This document shows positions 28,501-35,696 of a stretch of 64,000 bases of DNA, one piece after another (within the stretch, counting starts at the first letter, position 1; every line of letters starts with the position of its first letter). The stretch covers positions 354,214 through 418,213 of the forward strand of contig CANLVH010000001.1 in assembly GCA_947494545.1 (NCBI GenBank), read 5' to 3'. The stretch is from an uncultured Mesonia sp. GTDB lineage: Bacteria > Bacteroidota > Bacteroidia > Flavobacteriales > Flavobacteriaceae. A program made the translations under genes and the position numbers. The notes below the pieces were generated by a model. The model did no database searches. It was given only the letters and a program-made list of their open reading frames with translations, and had not been told where the DNA came from.

Positions 28501-28872
28501 ACTACCAAGAACCGCAATTTTTTCTGAGCCGGATAGCGTTTCTGCGGGACCGGCAATTTTTCTGACCAAGAGCGAGATAGACCAAAACATGAATAAAATA
28601 GTAAAAGCACTCGAAACAGCCGAAAGCATGTTTACCATAAAAGCTACATTTTCTGCATCTGGCGCAAACATGGAAAAGAAAGCGCCCATCATTTGAAAGA
28701 ACGGCGCTCCCGGCGGGTGACCTACCTGTAATTTTGCGGAGGTAGAAATATATTCTCCCGAATCCCAAAAACTGGTAGTGGGTTCTACCGTTAACGTATA
28801 GGTAATTAAAGCTATTAAGAAAACGGTCCAACCCAAAATTTGGTTCCACCGGCTAAAGTTGAAATTCTTCAT
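25552..28872 (-). CDS. DUF2723 glycosyltransferase-like membrane protein (GT117/TMEM260 type)
   Basis: 1106 residues. The N-terminal 600 residues carry about ten to twelve membrane segments. The first loop has the hallmark WDSGEYISTSAKLQVGHPPG (family FWDCGEFIxxxxxLxxGHPPG), equivalent to the acidic catalytic loop of GT-C glycosyltransferases. A periplasmic region of about 400 residues follows with TPR-like repeats near 960-1060 and an acidic Gln-rich tail. DUF2723 relatives of TMEM260 transfer mannose from lipid carriers to proteins; the role here is inferred. Common in Flavobacteriia, where protein O-glycosylation is known. Confidence 0.8.
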   Translation of the reverse strand: MKNFNFSRWNQILGWTVFLIALITYTLTVEPTTSFWDSGEYISTSAKLQVGHPPGAPFFQMMGAFFSMFAPDAENVAFMVNMLSAVSSAFTILFMFWSISLLVRKIAGPAETLSGSEKIAVLGSAAVGSLAFSFTDSFWFNAGETEVYAMASCLMAIMFYLGLLWERDMFKPRGNRWLILIAFIIGLSFGVHFMALLTIPAIGFLYYFKNVEKITVKNFIFANLIVVAILLFIFLLLLPYTLTFFAEAEVFFVNSIGLPFNSGTIIAGLVLIAAFYYLLRYTRKKDFIHANTFLLCILFIFIGFSSWIMLPIRANAGTVINENSPDNARELLAYYNREQYPDNSLFYGPQFSDIFGTLDPDNPYIDDKPKYEENYETGNYEIVNNYKNAKQNSGPQHKALFPRMWSTEHAANYMQFTGALDFSIKPEYRSEQQLVQTVREFKKAYALNQITNEDYISFLRQFSQYLNVEKPSMASNLRYLFEFQIGYMYWRYFMWNFVGRQDDVQGKYNDVHGNWLSGINFLDEIRLGSQENLPSDVKNNKARNTYFFLPLILGLLGLVFQLKNDNKNFWVLLVFFLFTGIALKIYLNERPFEPRERDYALVGSFYVFAIWIGFGVYALYDLLREHLKPKIVAPLVTVVCLLAVPGVLVSQNWDDHDRSDRYTARSMAKMYLDSVEENGILFTIGDNDTFALWYAQEIEGYRTDVRIINTSLLATSWYISQMKEAAYKSEPVKTILEREDFQYGTNDYVRYYEDPRIKDTLLIKKWIQYIASDNPTTQAEMQNGQTINTFPTKNLRIPVNPETAIASGIVKEEDRDKIVPHIDLKIGSEVIYKNTLLMLDIVANANWERPIYFTGGSFGDANYLWMKDYLQLDGVCYKLVPIKTEIDPETPYDMGRIDTEKMYDIVTNWDWDNNGSDDIYHDPETRKNSITYRGNLARLVENLLAEGKTQKAKEILDLGMEKMPVDKFGYYTLLEPFISGYYQIGEKEKAREIWQEVAEKYKETLQYYSQLSLERQYQMGDEIITNIERYRSLVDLLLYNQDEQLIEQEAKAFNKHLQLFEHFYEDEEDYDPAQQQEQIDQNQKDLLPDNNQKQLPIDSAQSTPIP

Positions 28873-28979
28873 TATAATGATTTAAAAATCGCTCAACGGC
28901 GAATTTAAGAATATTTGCTTGTTTTAGGAACGAAAATTAATCTATAAAATTTTACCGGGCGATGTTTTTGTGGATTGGG

Positions 28980-29660
28980 GGTTAGTTAATTAGTGATTAG
29001 TGATATGTAAATTCGTTAATTTGGTATATTGGGGATTAGTCAATTAGTGATTGGTTAATTGGTTGACGCGCGTGACTCTATAAAGTAACAATATACATTT
29101 TTTAATTTGGTCTTGAGTCAAATAGTCATGAGTATTGGGTCGTTAGTAGTTTTTCGTTGTTTGTTGATTGACTTGTTAAATTGAGAATAGTTAATTGGTT
29201 GATTAGTTGACGCGGGTGACTCTATAAAGCAACGATGTACATTATACACTATACATTTTTTTAATTTGGTCTTGAGTCAAATAGTCGTGAGTCTTGGATC
29301 TTTTGACGTTGTGTGTTTTTCGTGTGATCGAATATTGGTGTATTTGTAGATTAGTAAATTAGTGATTGGTTAATTGGTTGACGCGCGTGACTCTATAAAG
29401 CAACAATGTACATTATACACTATACATTTTTTTAATTTGGTCTTGAGTCAAATAGTCGTGAGTCTTGGGTCTTTTGACGTTGTGTGTTTTTCGTGTGATC
29501 GAATATTGGTGTATTTGTAGATTAGTAAATTAGTGATTGGTTAATTGGTTGACGCGTGTGACTCTATAAAGTAACAATATACATTTTTTAATTTGGTCTT
29601 GAGTCAAATAGTCGTGAGTCTTGGGTCTTTTGACGTTGTGTGTTTTTGGTTTAGCGTTTT
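28980..29660 (+). repeat. 171-bp tandem repeat array
   Basis: The word GTTGACGCG followed by TGACTCTATAAAG (one base differs between copies) occurs at 29062, 29206, 29377 and 29548. The last two steps are exactly 171 bases; the first is 144 and degenerate. Each unit also has 'acattatacactatacat', 'ggtcttgagtcaaatagtcg' and 'gttgtgtgtttttcgtgt' words. No gene is seen in 28873-29711. The array ends at the stop codon of the channel gene at 29712. Confidence 0.8.
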
Positions 29661-29711
29661 TCGTGTCAAATAAAGTTATTTCTGCTTACCGCTTAAAGCT
29701 TATCGCCCTAT

Positions 29712-30572
29712 TTAATCTACCGGAAAATTAACGCTAAATGCGCGATATTTTAAAAGCGCAACAAAAACTGCTCCCCCAACCGCGTTACCTAGCAGTGCCA
29801 AACTCTGAAATTTAGCATAATCTACAATTTGTATTTTTTCTGAACTTATTAAACCTGCAAAAACTTCTACATTACCAATAATACTATGGTGCAAACCGGT
29901 AAAAGACATAGTAGCGGTTATCCCGAAGATAATTAAAATACGGCTTACGGTATCTTTGGAAGAAGTAATAAGCCAAGAAAGTAATCCCATAAGCCAGCCG
30001 GCTAAAATGGCGCTAACAAAAATACTAAACGATGCAGCTTCGGTTACGTGAAGTGCAATTTTTTCTATCGTTAGCATATCAAAAATATGTAGTTTAGGAC
30101 CTATCCATAATAAGACTAAAGCAATAAGATAACCGCCAATTAAATTGCCCATAATAACAATAGTCCACAATTTTAAGAGACGCCAAACAGATTGTTTTTT
30201 ATTAAGTACAGGAAGGGTTAAAAGCGAAGTTTGTTCGGTAAATAAAATAGATTGTCCTAAAATAACCATTAAAAAACCAAACGGATAAACCAATGCAAGC
30301 ATCTTAAAATTTACTTCTTCGGTAAAAATGCCCGTTAAAAAATAGAAGAGCGTACAGAGCAACAGATAACTAAAACCAATTTCAAGACCAGCGGTAAACG
30401 AGCTTAAAAATATACTTCTAGAGCTACGGTCATATATTTCTTGGCCTTCTGTAATTTGTTCTTTTAAAATTTGGCCGTGACTTTTCTTTGTATTTTTTTC
30501 TTCTGAATTTGTTTTCTCTAACTCAGAGTCGATGTTTTTTTGTCGTTCTTTTTCTTGTTGGTTTTCTTCCAT
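29712..30572 (-). CDS. Formate/nitrite transporter family channel
   Basis: 286 residues. A charged 50-residue N-terminal extension precedes six membrane segments with the FNT pattern: GLEIGFSYLLLC in the first helix, then GNLIGGYLIALV in the middle and GNAVGGAVFVALLKY in the last helix, the small-residue-rich half-helices that line the pore. FNT channels pass formate, nitrite or hydrosulfide as pentamers. The long acidic N-terminal extension resembles the YfdC branch more than FocA. It appears monocistronic. Confidence 0.85.
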   Translation of the reverse strand: MEENQQEKERQKNIDSELEKTNSEEKNTKKSHGQILKEQITEGQEIYDRSSRSIFLSSFTAGLEIGFSYLLLCTLFYFLTGIFTEEVNFKMLALVYPFGFLMVILGQSILFTEQTSLLTLPVLNKKQSVWRLLKLWTIVIMGNLIGGYLIALVLLWIGPKLHIFDMLTIEKIALHVTEAASFSIFVSAILAGWLMGLLSWLITSSKDTVSRILIIFGITATMSFTGLHHSIIGNVEVFAGLISSEKIQIVDYAKFQSLALLGNAVGGAVFVALLKYRAFSVNFPVD

Positions 30573-30871
30573 GCAGCTTTTTTGCTAAAAGCGTAAACGC
30601 CTTTTTTATGTTTATACTGCAAAATACTATTTATTTTCGGATTGTGTGTTGTTAAATGGTATTGAGTAGTTAGTATTGAGTAGCGCATATTTAGTAAATA
30701 TTGGCTTTCCAAGCAGCCAAATAGATTGTTTACGTTTTTGAAACTGAACTTTGTTGGGTGCTGAAGTAAAAAATAAAATAAATTTTACATGCATAAATTC
30801 TTTATTCTGAATACTTTATTTGCCTTTAAGAAATGCTTTAGTCAAAAAGGGCAATAATTTTTATTTTTTTG

Positions 30872-30902
30872 TTTGGTATAATCAAACTTTCTATTAAATT
30901 TG
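30872..30902 (+). promoter_or_regulatory. Consensus promoter for tRNA-Gln
   Basis: TTTG (30872-30875) and TAAATTTG (30895-30902) are separated by 19 bases, a full match to the Bacteroidota -33/-7 pattern. The tRNA starts 18 bases after the -7 box. Confidence 0.85.
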
Positions 30903-30919
30903 CATCCGCATTGATATAT

Positions 30920-30992
30920 TGGCCTATGGTGTAACTGGCAACACGTCTGGTTTTGGTCCAGAAGAGTCTAGGTTCGAGCCCTAGTAGGCCAA
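30920..30992 (+). tRNA. tRNA-Gln (anticodon TTG)
   Basis: 73 bases form a full cloverleaf. The acceptor stem TGGCCTA pairs with TAGGCCA. The D arm is GTGT...ACAC. The anticodon stem TCTGG/CCAGA holds the loop TTTTGGT with TTG at positions 34-36. The T arm is CTAGG-TTCGAGC-CCTAG. CCA is not encoded. It is followed at once by a terminator hairpin and by the array of 3'-tail copies described next. Confidence 0.97.
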
Positions 30993-31482
30993 CAAGAAAA
31001 GCCCTTAACTAATTGCAGTTAAGGGCTTTGTGTTTTTAAGGAAAATAAGGAAATGGGCGAGAAGCCTGTCTCGAGCGCAGTCGAGAGGAGCCCTAGTAGG
31101 CCAACAAATGAAAACCGAATTCTAAAAGAGTTCGGTTTTTTTGTTTAATGAAGAAAGATTTCTAGGGCGAGAAGTTTATGCTGAGCGCAGTCGAGAGGAG
31201 CCCTAGTAGGCCAACAAAATGAAAACCGAATTCTAAAAAGAGTTCGGTTTTTTTGTTCAATGAAGAAATATTTCTAGGGCTAGAAGTTTATGCTGAGCGC
31301 AGCCGAAGCAAGCCCTAGTAGGCCAACAAAAATTAAATCCCAATCATTAATTTGGTTGGGATTTCTTTTTTTGAAGGAAGTAGAAATGTGGGCGAGAAGT
31401 TTATGCTGAGCGCGCAGTCGAAGCAAGCCCTAGTAAGTTAATGAAAATTAAATCCCGATCATTACTTTGGTTGATTTTTTTT
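30976..31482 (+). repeat. Array of tRNA-Gln 3'-tail copies, each with its own hairpin
   Basis: The tRNA 3' end GAGCCCTAGTAGGCCAACAA (30976-30995) recurs perfectly at 31088 and 31198, from base AGCCC onward at 31311, and truncated (AGCCCTAGTA) at 31426. Steps are 112, 110, 112 and 115 bases. Each tail is followed by an A-rich hairpin with a T-run (31000-31037, 31111-31143, 31222-31254, 31335-31370, and a decayed 31449-31481). The second and third hairpins are near-identical, as are the fourth and fifth. Before each later tail is GGGCGAGAAG...CTGAGCGCAGTCGA, whose GGGC pairs with the GCCC of the tail (CTAGGGC with GCCCTAG in two units). None of the later copies has a tRNA 5' half. Confidence 0.85.
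30997..31037 (+). terminator. Terminator of tRNA-Gln
   Basis: An 11-bp stem, AGCCCTTAACT with AGTTAAGGGCT around a 6-base loop, is followed by TTGTGTTTTT. It directly follows the tRNA 3' end. Confidence 0.8.
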
Positions 31483-32742
31483 AAGGCTTATTGAATAGCC
31501 TGCTAATTTCTCCTATCCTGAAATTTCGGGACTCCCCTGGGGGACTTTAATATTTGCTTGCAAAAACAACGCTAAAAGTTCTTATGGGTTTTTGAGAAGT
31601 TTTAATGGACTATATATGGCTTGTCTATGGAGTGTCTATGGAGTTTCCCTAAATGGGTTTTTGTAAAAAGTATCGCTATAAGAACCTAAATAGTTTTGAA
31701 GTTTGGAATGGAATTGGTTCTTTTTTGCTACGATATCTTTAACGTAATCTTCAAAGAAATTAGTTTAAAGCGATTTATATAGTAGATTTAAAATTACCTT
31801 TATTAATAAAAAATCCGAACTCAATCGAAATTTTGATTTTTAATCCTTACTGGCCAATTAAAAAAACTTGCTCTTAAGATTAGCAATAGTTATTTTCAAT
31901 AAAATTTCTTTGTTCATTTTTTTCATTGACAAAAAAACGAACCAATCCCCAACTCTAGTTGGGGACTAGGCTTAACCGAAGTTTGCTAAAAATTTCCCTC
32001 GCTACGGCGCAAACTAAAGGTATTTGCTAGTTTTCATAAATTTTTAAACCTCAAAGTTTTGCTATTTTCTATTCAATGTTTTGCGGCTGGCGCAGTTTGC
32101 TTAACCCTCCACTCACATTATTTTTTAACGCAAACTTCGCTTAGGCCGTTAAAAAAATAAAAACCCTTAAAGCAAGGTGATATACTATAAAATCTTTCAA
32201 ACTCTTTACTATTATTAGCGTGTCATTAGTTTTAATTAATTTAATCGGACAGAAGTAATTTTTAATTAATTATGTTCATTTTTTACTCACGATTTGTTTC
32301 TGTTACTGACGGAGTTCGTGAATCTTCGATTTCCATTGATGAAAAAACCAACCAATCCCCAACTCTAGTTGCGGACTAGGCTTATCCTTCAACTTAGCTC
32401 GGGACAGGCTACACTTGCTCTAAATTGTATGTTTGCAAGCTAAATTTCAGGCTTACTGCACTGCCAATTTTACGAGCAATTTTCGGTAGGCCGGAAAAGG
32501 ATATTTAATTAGTAATTGTAAGGTTACTATTTCTTAGTAATAGTTGGACTTTGATTAACTCTATACAGGCGAGTAATACTCTTTAATGGCTGGCAAATGC
32601 CATCTTATTTTAGGAGGAGAAGCATCAGGTTCTATTTAAACTTTTTTACTGTGAATGCTCAGTCTGACATACGGAGCAAAGATTACTTAAAGTTAAGCAA
32701 CTAATTACTCACCACTACCCACTACCCACTACCCTCTATTCC
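31483..32742. other. Gene-free stretch of 1.26 kb with palindromes and 11-bp iterons
   Basis: No open frame of interest on either strand. It contains four 11-bp periodic words at 31603-31646 (see findings), and two copies of a palindromic element, CCCCAACTCTAGTTGGGG at 31947-31964 and the one-mismatch copy at 32357-32374. Each of these is preceded by a TTGTTCATTTTTT-like word and AACCAAT. The end, 32700-32742, is a low-complexity 'cactacccactaccc' tract next to the stop codon of the minus-strand gene. Confidence 0.6.
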
Positions 32743-34668
32743 TTATTTCGCTGTTGCGTACTTTTGGGGTGCAGAGTTGTCTTGGTGGTTTGAAGAAGTA
32801 TATTCCGGTATTAAATTACGCAAGGCTTGTAAACCGGTTTTTGAACAATTATTTTTTATGCCGTTTTCTAAAGCTTGCAGTAAGTTTAATTTATCTGCTG
32901 TAAATTGATGCGTGGCTTGTGCAATCAATATTTTCTCGTGGTGGGTTGGTAAAGTAGTTTCTTTATCGGCCAACAATTCTTCGTACAATTTTTCACCCGG
33001 CCGCAAGCCTGTAAATTTTATTTCAATATCGGTGTAGGGGGTAAGTCCGGTTAAACGAATCATATGTTTTGCCAAATCAATAATTTTGATGGGCGAGCCC
33101 ATATCAAAAACATAAATCTCTCCGCCATTGCCCATAGCTCCCGCTTCTAAAACCAGTTGGCAAGCCTCGTCTATGGTCATAAAATAACGTGTAATCTCCG
33201 GGTGCGTTACCGTTACCGGTCCTTTTTCTTGAATTTGTTTGGTGAAATGCGGAATAACCGAGCCATTAGAACCTAAAACATTTCCAAATCTTGTGGTAAT
33301 AAAGCTGGTAGAGTTGCTTTGTTTAGACAAAGACTGTATTAAAAGTTCGGCGGCGCGTTTGGATGCTCCCATTATATTGGTCGGGTTTACCGCTTTATCT
33401 GTGGAGACAAACACAAAACGTTCTATATGATGCTGAATTGCCAATTCTGCCAGATTTTTGGTTCCTTCAAAGTTTACGCTGAGTGCTTCTATGGGGTTGT
33501 TTTCCATCATTGGCACGTGTTTATATGCCGCGCCGTGAAAAAGAATGTCTGGTTGAAAGTTTTCAAAAAGTTCTTCCATTCTTTTTACATTTCTAATATT
33601 GGCAATAATTTCCGTAAAGGCTAAGTTAGGATGGTGTTTCTTTAAAAACACGCATAATTCGTGTAAAGGAGTTTCGGCTTGGTCTATTAAAATAAGATGT
33701 TTAGGTTGAAAAGAGATGAGTTGTTTTACAATTTCGCTACCTATAGAACCCGCTGCCCCGGTAATAAAAATGCATTTGTTTTTATAGACTTGGCTAAGCT
33801 TTTGGTTGTTTAATTTTATAGGATTGCGTTGTAATAAATCTTCAATTTTAATTTCGCGTAAAGCTTGAAAGTAAGATTGCTCTTTATAATCCTGTGGTTT
33901 GGGAAGCTTAAAGATTTTAATTTTTAAATCTAAAAGTTCTTCTATTAAATTTGGATGCTGAATTTTAAGGTTTTGTAGTCTTTTTTCGCTCACTATAACA
34001 TTTCCGGCAATAGTGCTGCTGGTTTTTAGTTGTGCTAAATTGTAAATGGGCAAGTTAAAAACCCGATTTCTAGTTTTTTGCTGGTGCAAGCCTATAAAGC
34101 CAATAATGTTAAAATGGTTAGCTTCTTTAGATATTAAACCTTCGGCCATAGCAATATCTTCGCCTTTGGTGCCCAAAATATAAGCGTTAATGCCGGGTTT
34201 GTTGAGGTTAATAACTTGGTAAAGTCGTTTTACCACCACCCTAAAAAAGAAAAGCAGGGAAAAAGTGATAAAACCAAAAATAATAACCCCTGCGTTGAGT
34301 ATAAGTTTTTCTTCCGCGTAAGCGTAATAAACCTCATTGATAAGTAAAATACTAAAAACACACAAAACCGTTACCTGTAAAAGTTTTATGGTGTCCCGGA
34401 AATTAGAGTAGCGTATCAGGCCAAAATAGGAGCGAAAAATAACATAAAAAAGCGCTTGAATGCCAACAATAGCAAGAAGCTCCCAATTGAATTGCAAAAA
34501 GTGGTAAGGCTCGCCATTAATAGTGGAAATCAAGAAAAATGCGCATTGTGCCGAGATGAAAGCTATAAGTAAATCTATTGCAAAGATAATCCACCGCGGC
34601 ACGTAATTTTTTACGAAAGGCCTCAATAGACGAACAATAATTAGTTTAGCTTTAAGTAATGCGGGCAC
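32743..34668 (-). CDS. Membrane-bound nucleotide-sugar 4,6-dehydratase/epimerase (FlaA1/WbpM/CapD type)
   Basis: 641 residues. Four N-terminal membrane helices (about 20-150) are followed by a CoA-binding-like Rossmann region (about 160-290) and an extended SDR domain. The SDR domain starts with CIFITGAAGSIGSEIVKQL near residue 300 and has YKHVPMMENNPIEA and VSTDKAVNPTNIMGASKR. Relatives convert UDP-GlcNAc to 4-keto-6-deoxy sugars for polysaccharides and glycoproteins. It is divergent from wza, so the two flank a shared regulatory gap of 250 bases, and it supplies precursors to this locus by inference. Confidence 0.88.
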   Translation of the reverse strand: MPALLKAKLIIVRLLRPFVKNYVPRWIIFAIDLLIAFISAQCAFFLISTINGEPYHFLQFNWELLAIVGIQALFYVIFRSYFGLIRYSNFRDTIKLLQVTVLCVFSILLINEVYYAYAEEKLILNAGVIIFGFITFSLLFFFRVVVKRLYQVINLNKPGINAYILGTKGEDIAMAEGLISKEANHFNIIGFIGLHQQKTRNRVFNLPIYNLAQLKTSSTIAGNVIVSEKRLQNLKIQHPNLIEELLDLKIKIFKLPKPQDYKEQSYFQALREIKIEDLLQRNPIKLNNQKLSQVYKNKCIFITGAAGSIGSEIVKQLISFQPKHLILIDQAETPLHELCVFLKKHHPNLAFTEIIANIRNVKRMEELFENFQPDILFHGAAYKHVPMMENNPIEALSVNFEGTKNLAELAIQHHIERFVFVSTDKAVNPTNIMGASKRAAELLIQSLSKQSNSTSFITTRFGNVLGSNGSVIPHFTKQIQEKGPVTVTHPEITRYFMTIDEACQLVLEAGAMGNGGEIYVFDMGSPIKIIDLAKHMIRLTGLTPYTDIEIKFTGLRPGEKLYEELLADKETTLPTHHEKILIAQATHQFTADKLNLLQALENGIKNNCSKTGLQALRNLIPEYTSSNHQDNSAPQKYATAK

Positions 34669-34905
34669 TTAAGATAGTTTTAGTAAATATAAAAAAATAT
34701 AGTTTAAATGTAGTAAAAAAAGTAGCCTTTTTAGCGGGGTGCAAATTACTAAACTTTTATTAATTAAGCAGGTGTGGGGTTATTTTTTAGGAAAGAAAGC
34801 CGTTAATTGCGCCAAGAAAAAATTTATAGGAGATAAAGCTGTAGTTAATCGGAAATTTTGGTAGATTAACTTTAAGATAGCGGCATGCAGATTAGAAAAC
34901 TTATT

Positions 34906-34913
34906 TATATTTG
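34906..34913 (+). promoter_or_regulatory. -7 box abutting the wza start codon
   Basis: TATATTTG matches TAnnTTTG and ends only 5 bases before the ATG at 34919. A transcript starting at the usual distance would begin at or next to the ATG, giving a leaderless or nearly leaderless mRNA. No -33 TTG was found at the right distance. Confidence 0.45.
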
Positions 34914-34918
34914 CTTTT

Positions 34919-35689
34919 ATGAAAAAAATTATTTTATTGCTCGCAATAACCTTTGTTTTGGGCTCGTGTGCCACTAAAGAAGACGTTATTTACTTTCAAG
35001 ATATAGATAAAACAGCTTTGGGAAGTGTTTCCGGGGTTTACGAACATCCGGAAATTCAAGTAAACGACATTCTAAAGATAGACTTGAGTGCCTTGAACCC
35101 CAAAAGTTTGGTGCCGTATCAATTTGAAAAATCTGCCGAGGGCATTCCGTCTAAAGCTACACAAACAGAACTTTTAAAATTAGAGGGTTATTTGGTAACC
35201 GAAGAAGGGTTTATAAAGTATCCCGGTATAGGAAAATTACAAGTAATAGGAAAAACTACCCAAGAAGTAGAAAATTTGATTGAAGACGAAATTGGTAAAT
35301 ACGTTAAAAACGTTACTGCCAGGGTGCGGTTGGTAAATTTTAAAGTGACGGTAATTGGCGAGGTAAAACAACCGGGAACATACACGGTTTCTGAAGAGAG
35401 TATTAGCTTGCCGCAAGCGCTTGGTTTGGCAGGCGATTTAACCATTCAAGGCTCGCGAGAAAATGTTTTGGTAATTCGGCAAAAAGGCGACACCCGCGAA
35501 AAGATTCGTTTAGATCTTACCCAAACCGATTGGATGGATACGCCCTATTATTTTTTACAGCAAAACGATATCGTATATGTAAAACCCAATACGGCAAAAG
35601 TGAAATCTGCCGGAATTATAGGTAACTTAGGAACTGTCCTGTCGGTAGTTTCCATTTTGTTAAGTGCAGCGGTAATTATATTTAGGTAA
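34919..35689 (+). CDS. wza: Wza-family polysaccharide export lipoprotein
   Basis: 256 residues. A lipoprotein signal peptide ends in LGSC with the lipidated Cys at residue 17. The polysaccharide export domain (about 45-150, with VNDILKIDLSALNP) is followed by an SLBB-like domain (about 155-235, KVTVIGEVKQPGTYTV). A single C-terminal membrane segment (GTVLSVVSILLSAAVIIFR) completes the layout of the outer-membrane exit channel for capsule or exopolysaccharide. The wzc gene follows 8 bases later. Confidence 0.9.
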   Translation: MKKIILLLAITFVLGSCATKEDVIYFQDIDKTALGSVSGVYEHPEIQVNDILKIDLSALNPKSLVPYQFEKSAEGIPSKATQTELLKLEGYLVTEEGFIKYPGIGKLQVIGKTTQEVENLIEDEIGKYVKNVTARVRLVNFKVTVIGEVKQPGTYTVSEESISLPQALGLAGDLTIQGSRENVLVIRQKGDTREKIRLDLTQTDWMDTPYYFLQQNDIVYVKPNTAKVKSAGIIGNLGTVLSVVSILLSAAVIIFR

Positions 35690-35696
35690 ACAAACT

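Noticed and set aside
31088..31435. Additional tRNA genes
   Set aside because: The copies have only the T-arm/acceptor 3' end. No D arm, anticodon arm or 5' acceptor strand is present.
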